From the NCBI RefSeq assembly GCF_000429705.1, contig NZ_KE386941.1:310001-374000 (forward strand): a stretch of 64,000 nucleotides of DNA, read 5' to 3'. The notes below the pieces were generated by a model. The model saw nothing but the letters and a program-made list of their open reading frames with translations, did no database searches and was not told the origin of the DNA. Source of the stretch: Alteribacter aurantiacus DSM 18675. Lineage in GTDB: Bacteria; Bacillota; Bacilli; Bacillales; Salisediminibacteriaceae. Of this stretch, positions 8,177-17,384 are shown in pieces (position 1 is the first letter of the stretch; every line of letters starts with the position of its first letter). The position numbers were made by a program, and so were the translations under genes.

Positions 8177-8776
8177 TTATGATGATGTGGTGCTTTCTTT
8201 TTTAGGCGGCTCTACGGTCTTTTCAACCGGTGCCAGTTTCCCATCAACTTCTGTAAAGTCACTTTCGATTTTAGACAATGACTTTTCAAATATAGCCATA
8301 AAATCCGGACCGTAAATATGTTTTACAATGCTTGTGATCTCTGAAAATTCAGGGAACTTACCGTAGAGTTCTTTAATTGGCAATGAACCACTGTAAACAC
8401 CATAACTTTCAGGCTTGTAATTTGCCAGCGTTTTTAAGAGAAGTTCTTCACCTTCACTGGTCAAAAATACATACGTATTTCGTTTGTCATTTTGGCGTTT
8501 GGAGAACGTAAGCAATCCTCGTTCTTCCAACTTCTTTGAGAAGTTAAAGGCGGTGGATACATGCATCACACCGAATTTGGCGATATCCGAGATGGATGCC
8601 CCTTCGAGTTGGTAAGAGATGAGCAAAATGTGGTGTTCGTTAATATTAAGTTCGTAAGGCTTTATCCATGCTTGCCAGTCCTTTTCGATCGACTTCCAAA
8701 GTGCTTTACTAAGCTGAGCCACTTTATGACTGAACATGATGGACTGTTTAATGGATTGTGATACTTCTGTATCCAT
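8177..8776 (-). CDS. hpr: MarR-family transition-state regulator Hpr (ScoC)
   Basis: 199 residues. Hpr represses extracellular protease, sporulation and competence genes in the transition state. The central winged helix-turn-helix (about 45-110, with ISDIAKFGVMHVSTAFNFSKKLEERG and KRNTYVFLT) and the long C-terminal extension are typical of Hpr rather than ordinary MarR proteins. Position upstream of serC and hit matches B. subtilis. A near match to the Hpr site RATANTATY (AATATTAAT on the minus strand, near 8813-8821) lies just upstream of the start, hinting at autoregulation; that part is inference. Confidence 0.93.
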   Translation of the reverse strand: MDTEVSQSIKQSIMFSHKVAQLSKALWKSIEKDWQAWIKPYELNINEHHILLISYQLEGASISDIAKFGVMHVSTAFNFSKKLEERGLLTFSKRQNDKRNTYVFLTSEGEELLLKTLANYKPESYGVYSGSLPIKELYGKFPEFSEITSIVKHIYGPDFMAIFEKSLSKIESDFTEVDGKLAPVEKTVEPPKKESTTSS

Positions 8777-8918
8777 AAGTCCCCTCCATCTTCAACAGAA
8801 TCCATAAGAAAATTAATATTTTCTAAAAATTCATTATTTTTTTAGGAAAATGATATCTAAATCATAACATAGAGGAAAAGTGTTTAACAATAGCGTATCT
8901 GTATTTTCTGAAAATTAT

Positions 8919-8941
8919 TCCCCCTGGGAGTCCAGGGGGAG
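8919..8941. other. Strong hairpin between hpr and serC
   Basis: CCCCCTGG and CCAGGGGG form an 8-bp GC-rich stem with a four-base loop in the 328-nt gap between the serC stop and the hpr start. It could terminate serC transcripts, but it lies about 165 nt past the stop and has only a weak T tract. Nothing else in this gap was recognised except the AT-rich hpr promoter region. Confidence 0.45.
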
Positions 8942-9104
8942 CTACAAAAGCTGATAGGGGGCGACTTGCGGATATCATCACTCCATGTAGTACATGAGGG
9001 GAATTCCCTTTCTCTTTGACGCTTCATCCAAAAAGAATTTTAATAAAGAGTTGTGAAGGTAAAAATGATTTCGATTAGAAATTACATTACTATTATAATG
9101 TTAG

Positions 9105-10178
9105 CTAGCAGCTATGGTTTCTTCTGAATGCATTCATGAAATCATGTAACGCGTTTACGGATTGAAGTGTAACAGCGTTGTACAAGGAAATCCTACACCC
9201 ACCAATCGAGCGGTGTCCTTTAAGGCCGATAAAGCCTTCTTCTTTAGCATGAGATAAAAACTCTTGCTCCAGTTCCACAGAGGGGAGGCGGAATGTAATA
9301 TTCATCATGGAGCGACTCAATTGATCGGCATGTGGTTGATAGAAGTGATCTGATTCGTCCATTAATTTGTATAACAAACCTGCTTTTTCAGCGTTGGTTT
9401 CATAGATTTTTTCAACGCCACCTTGGTCTTTTAACCAGTCCATCACAAGTCCCATTGTATAGATCGAGAAAGTAGGGGGGGTGTGGTAGAGGGAATCCTT
9501 CTTTTGATGGGTAGTGTATTGAAGGATCTTTGGTATGGTGGTGTTGGCATCTTCGAGCAAGTCCTTTCTAACAATGACAATGGTGACTCCAGATGGGCCT
9601 GCATTCTTTTGAGCTCCTGCATAGAGGAGGTCGACTTTCGACCAATTTACGGGTTTACTGAAAATATCACTGGACGCGTCGATAAAGACAGGCGTATCCA
9701 AGTGTGGCTCAGGGAGAGAGTACCACTGTGTTCCGTAAATCGTATTATTTGACGTTAAGTGGAGATAGGCTGTATTTTCCGAAGGTTCCCACGTATGTAT
9801 TTCCGGGATGGAGCGGTATTGATCGTGAGCTCCGCTGGCGTACGTGTACGTTTCTCCACATCTACTAGCTTCTTCAAAGGCTTTTTCCGACCATGATCCT
9901 GTAAGCACATACCCAGCTTTTTTACCAGGTGTCAAAAAATTCATTGGGAGCATGGCAAACTGAAGACTTGCGCCTCCTTGTAAAAATAAAATGTCATAAT
10001 GATCAGGTACAGAGAGGAGGTGTTTGATTTTCTCTTTCGTACCAAAATGGATGTTTTCATATTCCTTTGAACGGTGACTCAATTCCATAACAGACACGTC
10101 TTTAGAAAACCCTTCTTCTTTCGCTCTTCTCTTTACTTCGCTTGGCAATGCGGATGGACCTGGATTAAAGTTATACAC
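9105..10178 (-). CDS. serC: Phosphoserine aminotransferase
   Basis: About 357 residues. It converts 3-phosphohydroxypyruvate and glutamate to phosphoserine in serine synthesis and also serves pyridoxal phosphate synthesis. Fold-type I aminotransferase features: NFNPGPSALP at the N-terminus, QGGASLQFAM, DASSDIFS, and the Schiff-base lysine in YAGAQKNAGPSG; GGCRISLYNA near the C-terminus. Two GTG starts are possible: 10178 has GGAGA at good spacing, 10187 almost touches it. Same place as in B. subtilis between hpr and hit, but trpP and yhaH are absent. Confidence 0.93.
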   Translation of the reverse strand: MYNFNPGPSALPSEVKRRAKEEGFSKDVSVMELSHRSKEYENIHFGTKEKIKHLLSVPDHYDILFLQGGASLQFAMLPMNFLTPGKKAGYVLTGSWSEKAFEEASRCGETYTYASGAHDQYRSIPEIHTWEPSENTAYLHLTSNNTIYGTQWYSLPEPHLDTPVFIDASSDIFSKPVNWSKVDLLYAGAQKNAGPSGVTIVIVRKDLLEDANTTIPKILQYTTHQKKDSLYHTPPTFSIYTMGLVMDWLKDQGGVEKIYETNAEKAGLLYKLMDESDHFYQPHADQLSRSMMNITFRLPSVELEQEFLSHAKEEGFIGLKGHRSIGGCRISLYNAVTLQSVNALHDFMNAFRRNHSC

Positions 10179-10291
10179 GTTGAACACTCTCCCTCTGCTA
10201 TTCTTTCATTTGGCTAACAAAACTCTTCTCTATTAGAATGCGAATTCCTTTAAGTTTTTCTTTGTTTGTGTAAATGGAAATAACCGTAATA

Positions 10292-10336
10292 TAAAAGACT
10301 GTTCTAAAAGGGGTGTCCTTTGTAGAGCAGTCTTTT
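10292..10336 (-). terminator. Terminator of hit
   Basis: Arms AAAGACTGTTCT and AGAGCAGTCTTT pair around an 18-base loop; on the minus strand the hairpin is followed by TTTTAT. It begins 9 nt past the hit stop. Confidence 0.75.
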
Positions 10337-10345
10337 TGTGGTTGT

Positions 10346-10789
10346 TTAATTAGCGGTACGGATTCGTTGTTTCACATCTGAGGCCATTTGAGTGAGCTTT
10401 TCCTGAGTATACTCACTACCATGCTCTTTCCAAACGGCACCGAATCCATCTCCTTTCCCATATCGGGGAATGAGGTGGAGGTGATAATGAAACACGGATT
10501 GGCCAGCTGCTTTTCCGTTGTTGTTCAGGATATTGAGACCAATCGGCTCAAACTCTGCTTTAAGGGCGTTTGCGATCTTAGGCACTGCTGCAAAAAGGTT
10601 ACGTGATGTTTCCTCGTCTAACTCATACACATTTTCAACGTGATGTTTAGGGATCACAAGCGTATGTCCTTTCGTGACTTGGCTGATGTCGAAAAAAGCT
10701 ACAACGTGGTTATCTTCATAAACTTTCGATGCAGGAATATCTCCTTTTACAATTTTGCAAAAAATGCAGTCGGGATTCGTATGCGCCAA
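10346..10789 (-). CDS. hit: HIT-family nucleotide hydrolase/transferase
   Basis: 147 residues from a TTG that has AAAGGA 8 nt upstream; an ATG at 10798 overlaps that site. It contains an N-terminal CIFCKI zinc motif and the histidine triad HYHLHLIP near residue 100. HIT proteins act on nucleotidyl phosphates; the Hit of B. subtilis lies upstream of ecsA as here. An MFS gene on the opposite strand separates them. The short divergent space probably carries promoters for both. Confidence 0.92.
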   Translation of the reverse strand: MAHTNPDCIFCKIVKGDIPASKVYEDNHVVAFFDISQVTKGHTLVIPKHHVENVYELDEETSRNLFAAVPKIANALKAEFEPIGLNILNNNGKAAGQSVFHYHLHLIPRYGKGDGFGAVWKEHGSEYTQEKLTQMASDVKQRIRTAN

Positions 10790-10936
10790 AACGATCATCC
10801 TTTCAAAAATAGTGGGTTGAACAGTGACTATGTAAAGATTGAGACTATTTTAACACAGAAGAGTCGTAAACAAAAAAGGACATGTCTACTTTACTTCATT
10901 CGTTCATAGATTTGGAAGTGGGGAGGCGAGATTAGT

Positions 10937-12109
10937 ATGAGTAACGCAACGTTTTCAAAAACAAAACAAAAAATGGCTCTGTTTTTACTGCTGTTTTTGA
11001 TTTTTATGAGTATGCACATGCAATTTCCGGTATTGACGCCATTTGCGGTGAGCCTTGGAGCAACAGGATTTGTTGTGGGTCTTATGCTCGGAGCTACCTC
11101 CTTTGTTAACCTTTGTGGTAATTTAGTTGCGGGAATTTTCATTGACCGGAGTGGCCCACGAAAGTTTATCATTGTACCCCTTTTCTTATTAGGGCTATCT
11201 CTCGCACTACACTTTTTCGCAACCGAAATTTCTCACTTGTTTATCCTTAGAATGGTGAACGGTTTCTTACTTGCGTTTTTAACGCCGGCCTGTATGACAC
11301 TGTTGTCATCGTTTGCAGACAATAGAAGAGAGCAAAGTAAAAATATGGCCATAAACACACTAATGGTTACTGTAGCGATGGCTATTGCCCCATTCATTGG
11401 GGGGAAAATAGGAGAATGGTTTGGTGCATCGTGGACGTTTCTAGTTATTTCATTGGTAATGGTTGTGGCATTTATTCTGGCCAGGAACACGGTTCAATCA
11501 AACTTAATCATTCGCTCGTATAAAAAGGAGCCAAGCTACCATTCTCTTCTTAAGCGCAAGTTGCTCCCTGTTTATTTAACAGCTTTTGGAATCATGTACG
11601 CACAAGGTACGTTGATGTTTGAACTCCCATTTTTATCAGTAGAAACCGACTTTACCAAGGGAGATGTGGGCATGATGGTGAGTATGGTTGGGGCAGGCAC
11701 GTTAATCACGCTTGGATTGTTTTTTATTCACTGGATGAGTCCCTACGTAAGAATCTTTATTGGTCTTGCCATGATGTGTGGAAGTTTTGGGTGGGTTTTG
11801 TTTTTGGGGCATGTCGCTCCACAAATGGGAGCCCTTTTGTTATTTGGGGCAGGGACTGGTATTATTTTTCCTGCGATGATGACCATGTTGACCGAAAGAA
11901 TCCCTGAGGAAGCAAGGGGAAGAGGTTTCGCTCTTTTGTCTGCGATCTTTTCTTTGGGGACGATTACAAGTCCTTTTATATCAGGATGGATTAGAGAATT
12001 TATTTCCCCATACTTTGTTGCGTGGATTGTTCTTATGATTGTCGTTACCATTATGGGCCTTTTAGAGCAAAAAAAAGAAGCACACCGCACGCTTACTTTA
12101 ACAGCTTAA
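10937..12109 (+). CDS. Major facilitator superfamily transporter
   Basis: 390 residues with about twelve membrane helices, a drug-efflux-like MFS layout: DRSGPRK in loop 2-3 (motif A position), ARGRGFAL in loop 8-9 and a central cytoplasmic loop around residues 195-210. GGAGG precedes the ATG by 10 nt. Substrate cannot be told from sequence. The gene separates hit from ecsABC, which are adjacent in B. subtilis, so it is either an insertion here or a loss there. Confidence 0.85.
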   Translation: MSNATFSKTKQKMALFLLLFLIFMSMHMQFPVLTPFAVSLGATGFVVGLMLGATSFVNLCGNLVAGIFIDRSGPRKFIIVPLFLLGLSLALHFFATEISHLFILRMVNGFLLAFLTPACMTLLSSFADNRREQSKNMAINTLMVTVAMAIAPFIGGKIGEWFGASWTFLVISLVMVVAFILARNTVQSNLIIRSYKKEPSYHSLLKRKLLPVYLTAFGIMYAQGTLMFELPFLSVETDFTKGDVGMMVSMVGAGTLITLGLFFIHWMSPYVRIFIGLAMMCGSFGWVLFLGHVAPQMGALLLFGAGTGIIFPAMMTMLTERIPEEARGRGFALLSAIFSLGTITSPFISGWIREFISPYFVAWIVLMIVVTIMGLLEQKKEAHRTLTLTA

Positions 12110-12191
12110 TCCGTTTATAGGGAAATCCTTTTCTATCGAGGTGAGTTTCGATATAGTTAAAGGATAGATAGAGTGAAAAAGGAGACTGATG

Positions 12192-12938
12192 ATGGATAAC
12201 GTATTGGAAGTATCGGGGCTGACCGGCGGTTATCAAAGAAGTAAACCGGTATTACATGATATAAATTTCTCCATTCAACCTCATGAAATTGTAGGTTTAA
12301 TTGGTTTAAATGGAGCAGGAAAAAGTACGACAATTAAGCATATTTTAGGCCTCATGGAGCCTCATGAAGGTGGTGTGAAAATTCACGGTAAGACATTGGC
12401 TGAAAACATGGAAGCGTATCGAAGCAAAATGGCCTACATACCAGAGACACCATTACTATACGAAGAGCTTACATTATGGGAACATCTAGAGCTAACAGCC
12501 ATGGCTTATGGAATTGAAGAAGAAACCTTCAAGAAAAGAGCGGACGAGCTGTTGAAGGAATTTCGTATGGAAAAAATGATCCGTTGGTTTCCTAGCCATT
12601 TTTCAAAAGGGATGCGACAGAAAGTAATGATCATGTGTGCTTTTCTCGTAAACCCAAGCTTGTATGTAGCTGATGAACCATTTGTTGGCCTTGATCCACT
12701 CGGGATCAAATCTTTTTTGGATCATATGAAAAAGATGAAAGAAAAAGGATGCGGGATCTTGATGAGTACTCATATCCTCGCTACTGCTGAAAAGTATTGT
12801 GACCGTTTTATCTTACTTCATGAAGGGCGAATTGTTGTAAAAGGAACAATGGAGGAGTTAAGGCAACAGCTACAACTACCAAACGCGGATCTGGATGATA
12901 TTTATGTCGCTGTCACAGAGGAAGGTCGTCATGGATAA
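12192..12938 (+). CDS. ecsA: ABC transporter ATP-binding protein EcsA
   Basis: 248 residues. It powers the Ecs transporter, which affects protein secretion, intramembrane proteolysis by RasP, sporulation and competence. Walker A is GLNGAGKSTT (about 40-49), the signature region is FSKGMRQKVMIM and Walker B is LYVADEP. ATG at 12192 is 7 nt past GGAG; ATG at 12189 is only 4 nt away. The gene overlaps ecsB by 8 nt, so translational coupling is likely. Confidence 0.95.
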   Translation: MDNVLEVSGLTGGYQRSKPVLHDINFSIQPHEIVGLIGLNGAGKSTTIKHILGLMEPHEGGVKIHGKTLAENMEAYRSKMAYIPETPLLYEELTLWEHLELTAMAYGIEEETFKKRADELLKEFRMEKMIRWFPSHFSKGMRQKVMIMCAFLVNPSLYVADEPFVGLDPLGIKSFLDHMKKMKEKGCGILMSTHILATAEKYCDRFILLHEGRIVVKGTMEELRQQLQLPNADLDDIYVAVTEEGRHG

Positions 12939-14142
12939 CGTAGGAAACCTCTGGAGAAGTAGGCGAGCTGAATATTGGGGTATGGCGATTAAGTACTTGC
13001 GCCTGATCGCAAATAGCGGTTTTTTGTTTACCATCTATTTATTGTTTATTTTCGGTAGCTATTATTACGGAGAATTTTTGCTGTGGCTACCAGAAGACTT
13101 TCCGACTGTTTGGGTATTTGTTGCTTTATTTTCCTGGCTCGTGACACGAGGGCGTGTTCGTACCTTTGTAAAAGATGCGGATCTTGTTTACTTGCCACCT
13201 TTGGAAAGCAGAATGAAGCCTTATTTTCGATCGTCAATTCTTTATAGTTGGATGATGGAAACATTTTGGTTGGCACTGCCTATTCTTGTCCTTGCACCGT
13301 TGTTTTTTCACCGACTGTCCGACTCGGGAACATTGTTACTCGCCATTTTAGCTTTGCTAAGTGGACTGAAGCTGTGGAACCTAGCCTCAGGCTTTGAAGA
13401 GCAACGCTTTCAGGAGAATAGTAAAGTCATTAGTCACACGGCCCTAAGGACGGTTCTTAACGTGAGTATGGTAGTGGCTCTGTTTACGTTTCAACCGTTA
13501 TGGGTTGTCGTGATTTTAGCTTTGATTCTTTTAGTTCTGTACTTGTTTTATTTTAATAAAATTAACGATAGCCACGCCGTGAAATGGGACAGACTTGCAA
13601 GGATCGAAGACAATACAGTGATGACCTTTTACAGGGTGGCGAATTCTTTTACAGATGTACCTCAATTAAAAGCGGCCGTCCGACCTCGACGCTATTTAAA
13701 CAGAATGTTCAAGGGAATGAATTACGACCAAAAGAATACGTATTTGTATATGTACAGTCGCTCGTTCGTTCGGTCAAATGATTACTTTGGCATTTTTATA
13801 AGGCTGACCTTTCTTGGTAGTTTGTTTCTCTCGATCGTAACGCTTACATGGGGGCTGTGGGTCATTAGTGGGTTGTTCATTTACATGACAGCGATTCAGC
13901 TAAAGACATTAAAGGCTCACTTTAGAACAAGTCAAATCATTGACCTGTATCCGGTCTCCTATGAAGAGAGAACAAGGGCTCACTTAAAGCTCATGAATGT
14001 GTTGCTCGTGTTTCAGGTGGTTGTGTTTTTCATCGTTTCAATTATCGCTCACGGTCTTACAGAGGCTGTCTCTGTCTTCATCGCCGCTGCTCTAGTCGCG
14101 TTTATCTATCCGAACGTTATTATGAAAAGGCAATCAGCATAA
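12931..14142 (+). CDS. ecsB: ABC transporter permease EcsB
   Basis: 403 residues, the membrane partner of EcsA. There are several hydrophobic helices, two pairs in the N-terminal half and further helices near the C-terminus, as in the family (about 408 residues in B. subtilis). The start is the ATG at 12931, inside the last codons of ecsA, with GAAGG upstream. A hairpin-flanked repeat separates it from ecsC. Confidence 0.93.
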   Translation: MDNVGNLWRSRRAEYWGMAIKYLRLIANSGFLFTIYLLFIFGSYYYGEFLLWLPEDFPTVWVFVALFSWLVTRGRVRTFVKDADLVYLPPLESRMKPYFRSSILYSWMMETFWLALPILVLAPLFFHRLSDSGTLLLAILALLSGLKLWNLASGFEEQRFQENSKVISHTALRTVLNVSMVVALFTFQPLWVVVILALILLVLYLFYFNKINDSHAVKWDRLARIEDNTVMTFYRVANSFTDVPQLKAAVRPRRYLNRMFKGMNYDQKNTYLYMYSRSFVRSNDYFGIFIRLTFLGSLFLSIVTLTWGLWVISGLFIYMTAIQLKTLKAHFRTSQIIDLYPVSYEERTRAHLKLMNVLLVFQVVVFFIVSIIAHGLTEAVSVFIAAALVAFIYPNVIMKRQSA

Positions 14143-14145
14143 AGT

Positions 14146-14316
14146 AGAAAGGATTGAGCTTTGTTCAATGTCTTTCTAAGCAATGAGGGTAATAGTTGCT
14201 TATTTTGAAGGCGACTTCGAGTGGTTTTCTCGTAACAGGCTCGCAATCTAGTGGAGCGAGGGCCATTCAAATCAAGGGAGTAAAAAAAGGTGGGGTCTAC
14301 TTTTTTCGGTGGCCTC
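14146..14316 (+). repeat. Dispersed hairpin-core-hairpin element, copy A (ecsB-ecsC)
   Basis: The element begins with a hairpin (AGAAAG and ATTGA arms, 14146-14177), has a conserved core from AAGCAATGA (14178) through GAGTGGTTTTCTCG, CGCAATC and CCATTCAA, and ends in a second hairpin closing with GGTGGCCTC (to 14316). The core aligns over its full length with copies at 17416-17556 and 38849-38984. The end runs directly into the AAAGGAGGG site of ecsC. Hairpin 2 is more degenerate here than in copy C. Confidence 0.8.
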
Positions 14317-15072
14317 AAAGGAGGGCTTGTTATCACCTATTCAGAAAAGGTAGAACGGGAGATGGCAAGGTTTGAAAGAAACGTATACAAAAAGTCATCC
14401 ATGCCACAAACTGTGGCAAAACGATGGCAGCGAACGATCAATGAAAAGGTACCTGAGAAGATCCATCAAGTCGTGTCAGAGAGTGTTCGACAAATGATTC
14501 GAGCAACGTTAACCGGTACAGCTTATCTATCTGATCAAGAGGTGCTACCCGAAGGATCTCTTATGGAGCGGGAAAAGCGACTCGAAGAGCGGAAGACAAT
14601 GTATAAGCGTACGGCAGCTGTCGAAGGTGCTGGTACCGGAGCTGGAGGAATATTGATGGGCTTTGCAGACTTCCCCCTCTTGTTAACGATTAAAATGAAG
14701 TTCTTGTTCGATGCTGCCAAAATTTACGGTTACGATGTCGAGGATTACGATGAACGTCTCTACTTATTACACGTGTTCCAACTCGCTTTCTCAAAAGAAG
14801 GCGCTCGTATCCAAGCGTATGAGAAACTTGTGAATTGGGATAAAGAAAAGGGAAGTAAACCCCAGGTACAAGCGTATCAGAACATCGATTGGAAGACATT
14901 TCAGCTCGAGTATCGTGACTTTATCGACTTGCCAAAAACACTACAGCTCATCCCGGGCTTCGGGGCAATTGTTGGGGCTTGGGCAAACTACCACTTTCTA
15001 GATCTTCTAGCTGAGAACACGAAGCATGCTTTTCGAGTTAGGTGGCTTGAAGAGGGTGGGGAGTTTGAATAA
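14290..15072 (+). CDS. ecsC: EcsC family protein
   Basis: Third gene of the ecs operon; 260 residues if started at GTG 14290. EcsC family features include GAGTGAGGILMGFADFP and LQLIPGFGAIVGAWANY. The cellular role is not established. The start is a puzzle: the canonical GTG lies inside a repeat hairpin, while a near-perfect AAAGGAGGG sits 6 nt before an in-frame ATC (14332), exactly where homologues begin. Either the protein carries a repeat-derived 14-residue extension or a rare ATC start is used. ecsC ends just before a degenerate 21-bp periodic array. Confidence 0.88.
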   Translation: MGSTFFGGLKGGLVITYSEKVEREMARFERNVYKKSSMPQTVAKRWQRTINEKVPEKIHQVVSESVRQMIRATLTGTAYLSDQEVLPEGSLMEREKRLEERKTMYKRTAAVEGAGTGAGGILMGFADFPLLLTIKMKFLFDAAKIYGYDVEDYDERLYLLHVFQLAFSKEGARIQAYEKLVNWDKEKGSKPQVQAYQNIDWKTFQLEYRDFIDLPKTLQLIPGFGAIVGAWANYHFLDLLAENTKHAFRVRWLEEGGEFE

Positions 15073-15079
15073 AGCATTG

Positions 15080-15228
15080 TTCTAATAAACGGAATGGTAG
15101 TCTTGATGCGGATTAGCGAGGTGTGGGGAGAGATTGCCGGCTTGGCCCTGTTTATTTACCGGATGGCCTTTGGGGATTAACGGCTTTTTAATACCCATTA
15201 ACGGGTACCGACAGGCTTTCTAACGGAT
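15080..15228. repeat. Degenerate ~21-bp periodic array (locus 1)
   Basis: The block ATTAACGG or a close variant (ATTAGCGA, ATTGCCGG, ATTTACCG, TCTAACGG) recurs every 21-22 bp for at least six steps between ecsC and the shared terminator with the M20 gene. The 13 intervening bases are not conserved. No frame or hairpin explains it. On the minus strand the core reads CCGTTAAT, resembling locus 6. Confidence 0.65.
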
Positions 15229-15296
15229 GAGCTTCACTCTACAGAGAGTATAAAGACGGTTGGATGAAGTTGATACAAACCATCGTTTACATTAGT

Positions 15297-15334
15297 AAAA
15301 AGGTTGATCCGAATGTTCGGATCAACCTTTTTTA
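15297..15334. terminator. Bidirectional terminator
   Basis: AAAAGGTTGATCCGAA pairs perfectly with TTCGGATCAACCTTTT around a two-base loop, with T or A tracts on both sides. It serves the minus-strand amidohydrolase and can stop ecs transcripts. Confidence 0.93.
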
Positions 15335-15338
15335 TGGT

Positions 15339-16532
15339 TTATACGTTTACTGCATTGCTTTTTTCACCTACATAGTGAAAGGCAAGAGTGGCTAATGATT
15401 TTGCCGCAATGACCATGGCACGCTCGTCGAAGTCGAACTTTGGATGATGGTGAGGATAAGGGTTAACTGTATCAGGGTGCTTTGCACCAGTAAAGAAGAA
15501 CGCTCCTTTGGCGTGATGAAGGTAGTAGCTGAAGTCTTCGCCGCCCATTTGCGGTTTCGCGTGTTCGACTTCTTTAACGCCGTCTACAGAAGCGAGCTTT
15601 TCAGCTACAAGCTGGGCCTCGGTCTTATGGTTGATTAGAGCTGGATATCCTTTTTTGTATCGGTATGAAATATCGGCTCCAGTACTTAAAGCTGTTCCTT
15701 CTGTGATTGCTTTGATTTCTTCTTGGATTTTTTCTTGAACTTTTTCGTCAAACGTACGGACGGTTCCGATGAGCTTGGCAGAATCGGCGATCACGTTGAA
15801 GGCGTTCTTTGCTTCAAAAGAGCCTATGCTTACAACGGCTGGATCTAGAGGATCAATTCTTCGACTTACGATTTGTTGAAGAGATTGAACAAGCTGAGAG
15901 CCAATCACGATGGAGTCTTTTGTGTCGTGAGGTTGAGCACCATGCCCACCTTTTCCTTGAATGTCGATTTCGAAACGATCGGCAGCTGCCATTAAGGGAC
16001 CTTCGTTATATTGAATCTTTCCAGTCTCTTCAGTTGCCCAAAGGTGTGTTCCAAAAACAACGTCCACACCTTCCATACAGCCGTCATCAATCATAGCAAT
16101 AGCGCCACCGGGAGCTTGTTCCTCTGCATGCTGGTGGAAAAATTTAATGGTCCCGTGAATGGACTCTTTTTGTGATGAAAGGACTTTTGCCAATACTAAA
16201 AGGGTTGCTGTGTGTCCATCGTGGCCACAGGCGTGCATGACACCGGGGACGGTAGAACGGTATGCAACGTCTTTTCCGTCTTCAATCGGTAGAGCATCAA
16301 AATCGGCTCGGAGTGCAACCGTAGGACCTGGATGTGCCCCTTTCAAGGTTGCCACAACCCCTCGTCCGCCTACTTTCGTTTGTACATCTAATCCTAATTT
16401 CGTGTGGTAGTTTGCAATATAGTGTGGAGTTTTCACTTCCTCGAAAGAAAGCTCAGGATACTTGTGAAAGTGTCGACGGATTTCAACCATTTCGTCAAAG
16501 TGATTTTCCAGCTTAGAAAATAAATCGTTCAT
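15339..16532 (-). CDS. yhaA: M20-family amidohydrolase (YhaA-like)
   Basis: 397 residues of the M20D metal-dependent amidohydrolase family, which removes acyl groups from amino acids or related amides. Metal motifs: MHACGHDGH near residue 100, HAEEQAPGGA near 136, a GKGGHGAQPH segment in the dimerisation domain and GGEDFSYY near the C-terminus. GGGGAGA precedes the ATG. Convergent with ecsC as in B. subtilis, where yhaA neighbours ecs. The natural substrate is unknown. Confidence 0.9.
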   Translation of the reverse strand: MNDLFSKLENHFDEMVEIRRHFHKYPELSFEEVKTPHYIANYHTKLGLDVQTKVGGRGVVATLKGAHPGPTVALRADFDALPIEDGKDVAYRSTVPGVMHACGHDGHTATLLVLAKVLSSQKESIHGTIKFFHQHAEEQAPGGAIAMIDDGCMEGVDVVFGTHLWATEETGKIQYNEGPLMAAADRFEIDIQGKGGHGAQPHDTKDSIVIGSQLVQSLQQIVSRRIDPLDPAVVSIGSFEAKNAFNVIADSAKLIGTVRTFDEKVQEKIQEEIKAITEGTALSTGADISYRYKKGYPALINHKTEAQLVAEKLASVDGVKEVEHAKPQMGGEDFSYYLHHAKGAFFFTGAKHPDTVNPYPHHHPKFDFDERAMVIAAKSLATLAFHYVGEKSNAVNV

Positions 16533-16626
16533 ATTTGTGATTCTCCCCTTTTTAGTTGGAATGTTCAGAAAAAATATAGTATAGAAACACCTCTGTCTAA
16601 ATAGACAGAGGTAAGATTACCGAGTG

Positions 16627-17355
16627 TTAAATCCCAAAAGGAATGTAGTTAGCAAGGTACGCGGTAATGCGATTAAAAAGACCGGAGAAAAGCATAATAC
16701 CTAAAATGATCATGATGATACCGCTCGTTTTTTGGACGATCGGCAAGTAGCGATTCACGTTTCGCATTTTGTTTAATGATTTAGAGTATAACAGACCTAC
16801 TAGTAAAAAGGGAATGCCTAACCCAATAGAATAAAAGAGAAGAAGGGTCATTCCTCCCCACATGGTGCCGCTTGAAGAGGCGAGGGCAAGGATTGAACCA
16901 AGAACGAGCCCAATACATGGGGACCATGCGGCAGCAAACACCAATCCAAACGAAATGGATCGTAGAAAGCTTGCTGCTTTCTTTGGTCGATTGATTCTTC
17001 GCTCTTTCATCAAGAAAGAGAAGCTGAATACACCTGTTAGCTGTAGTCCGAAGAGAACAATGATGATACCTCCTAGTTGTTCAAGGAGAGTCATGTTTTG
17101 AATAAACAGTCGTCCAAAAAATGTAGATGATGCTCCCAGCACAAGGAAGATCGATGTAAACCCTATAATAAAGCCAATACTTCTTGATAAGATGAGCTTT
17201 CTGTCTGCGGCAATTTCATTGTTTGAAATATTTGCTCCTGTTAATTGTGCCAAGTAGGCGGGCACAAGGGGAAACACGCAAGGAGATAAAAAGGAAACGA
17301 CTCCTGCAAATAGAGCGATCCACATCGATAAAAACGATAATTCATTGATAGTCAT
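16627..17355 (-). CDS. ccdA: CcdA-type thiol-disulfide membrane transporter
   Basis: 242 residues with six membrane helices. CcdA proteins pass reducing equivalents across the membrane for cytochrome c maturation and spore disulfide proteins. The paired cysteines are visible in LSPCVFPLVP (C26) and WSPCIG (helix 4 region). The ATG at 17355 has GGAGG 6 nt upstream. Followed by the M20 gene on the same strand. Which thioredoxin-like partner it serves cannot be told here. Confidence 0.9.
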   Translation of the reverse strand: MTINELSFLSMWIALFAGVVSFLSPCVFPLVPAYLAQLTGANISNNEIAADRKLILSRSIGFIIGFTSIFLVLGASSTFFGRLFIQNMTLLEQLGGIIIVLFGLQLTGVFSFSFLMKERRINRPKKAASFLRSISFGLVFAAAWSPCIGLVLGSILALASSSGTMWGGMTLLLFYSIGLGIPFLLVGLLYSKSLNKMRNVNRYLPIVQKTSGIIMIILGIMLFSGLFNRITAYLANYIPFGI

Positions 17356-17384
17356 GGTGAACCTCCGTCCGATTCGTGATGAAA

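Noticed and set aside
8919..8941. Terminator of serC
   Set aside because: Listed only as a hairpin because the distance is long and the T tract weak.
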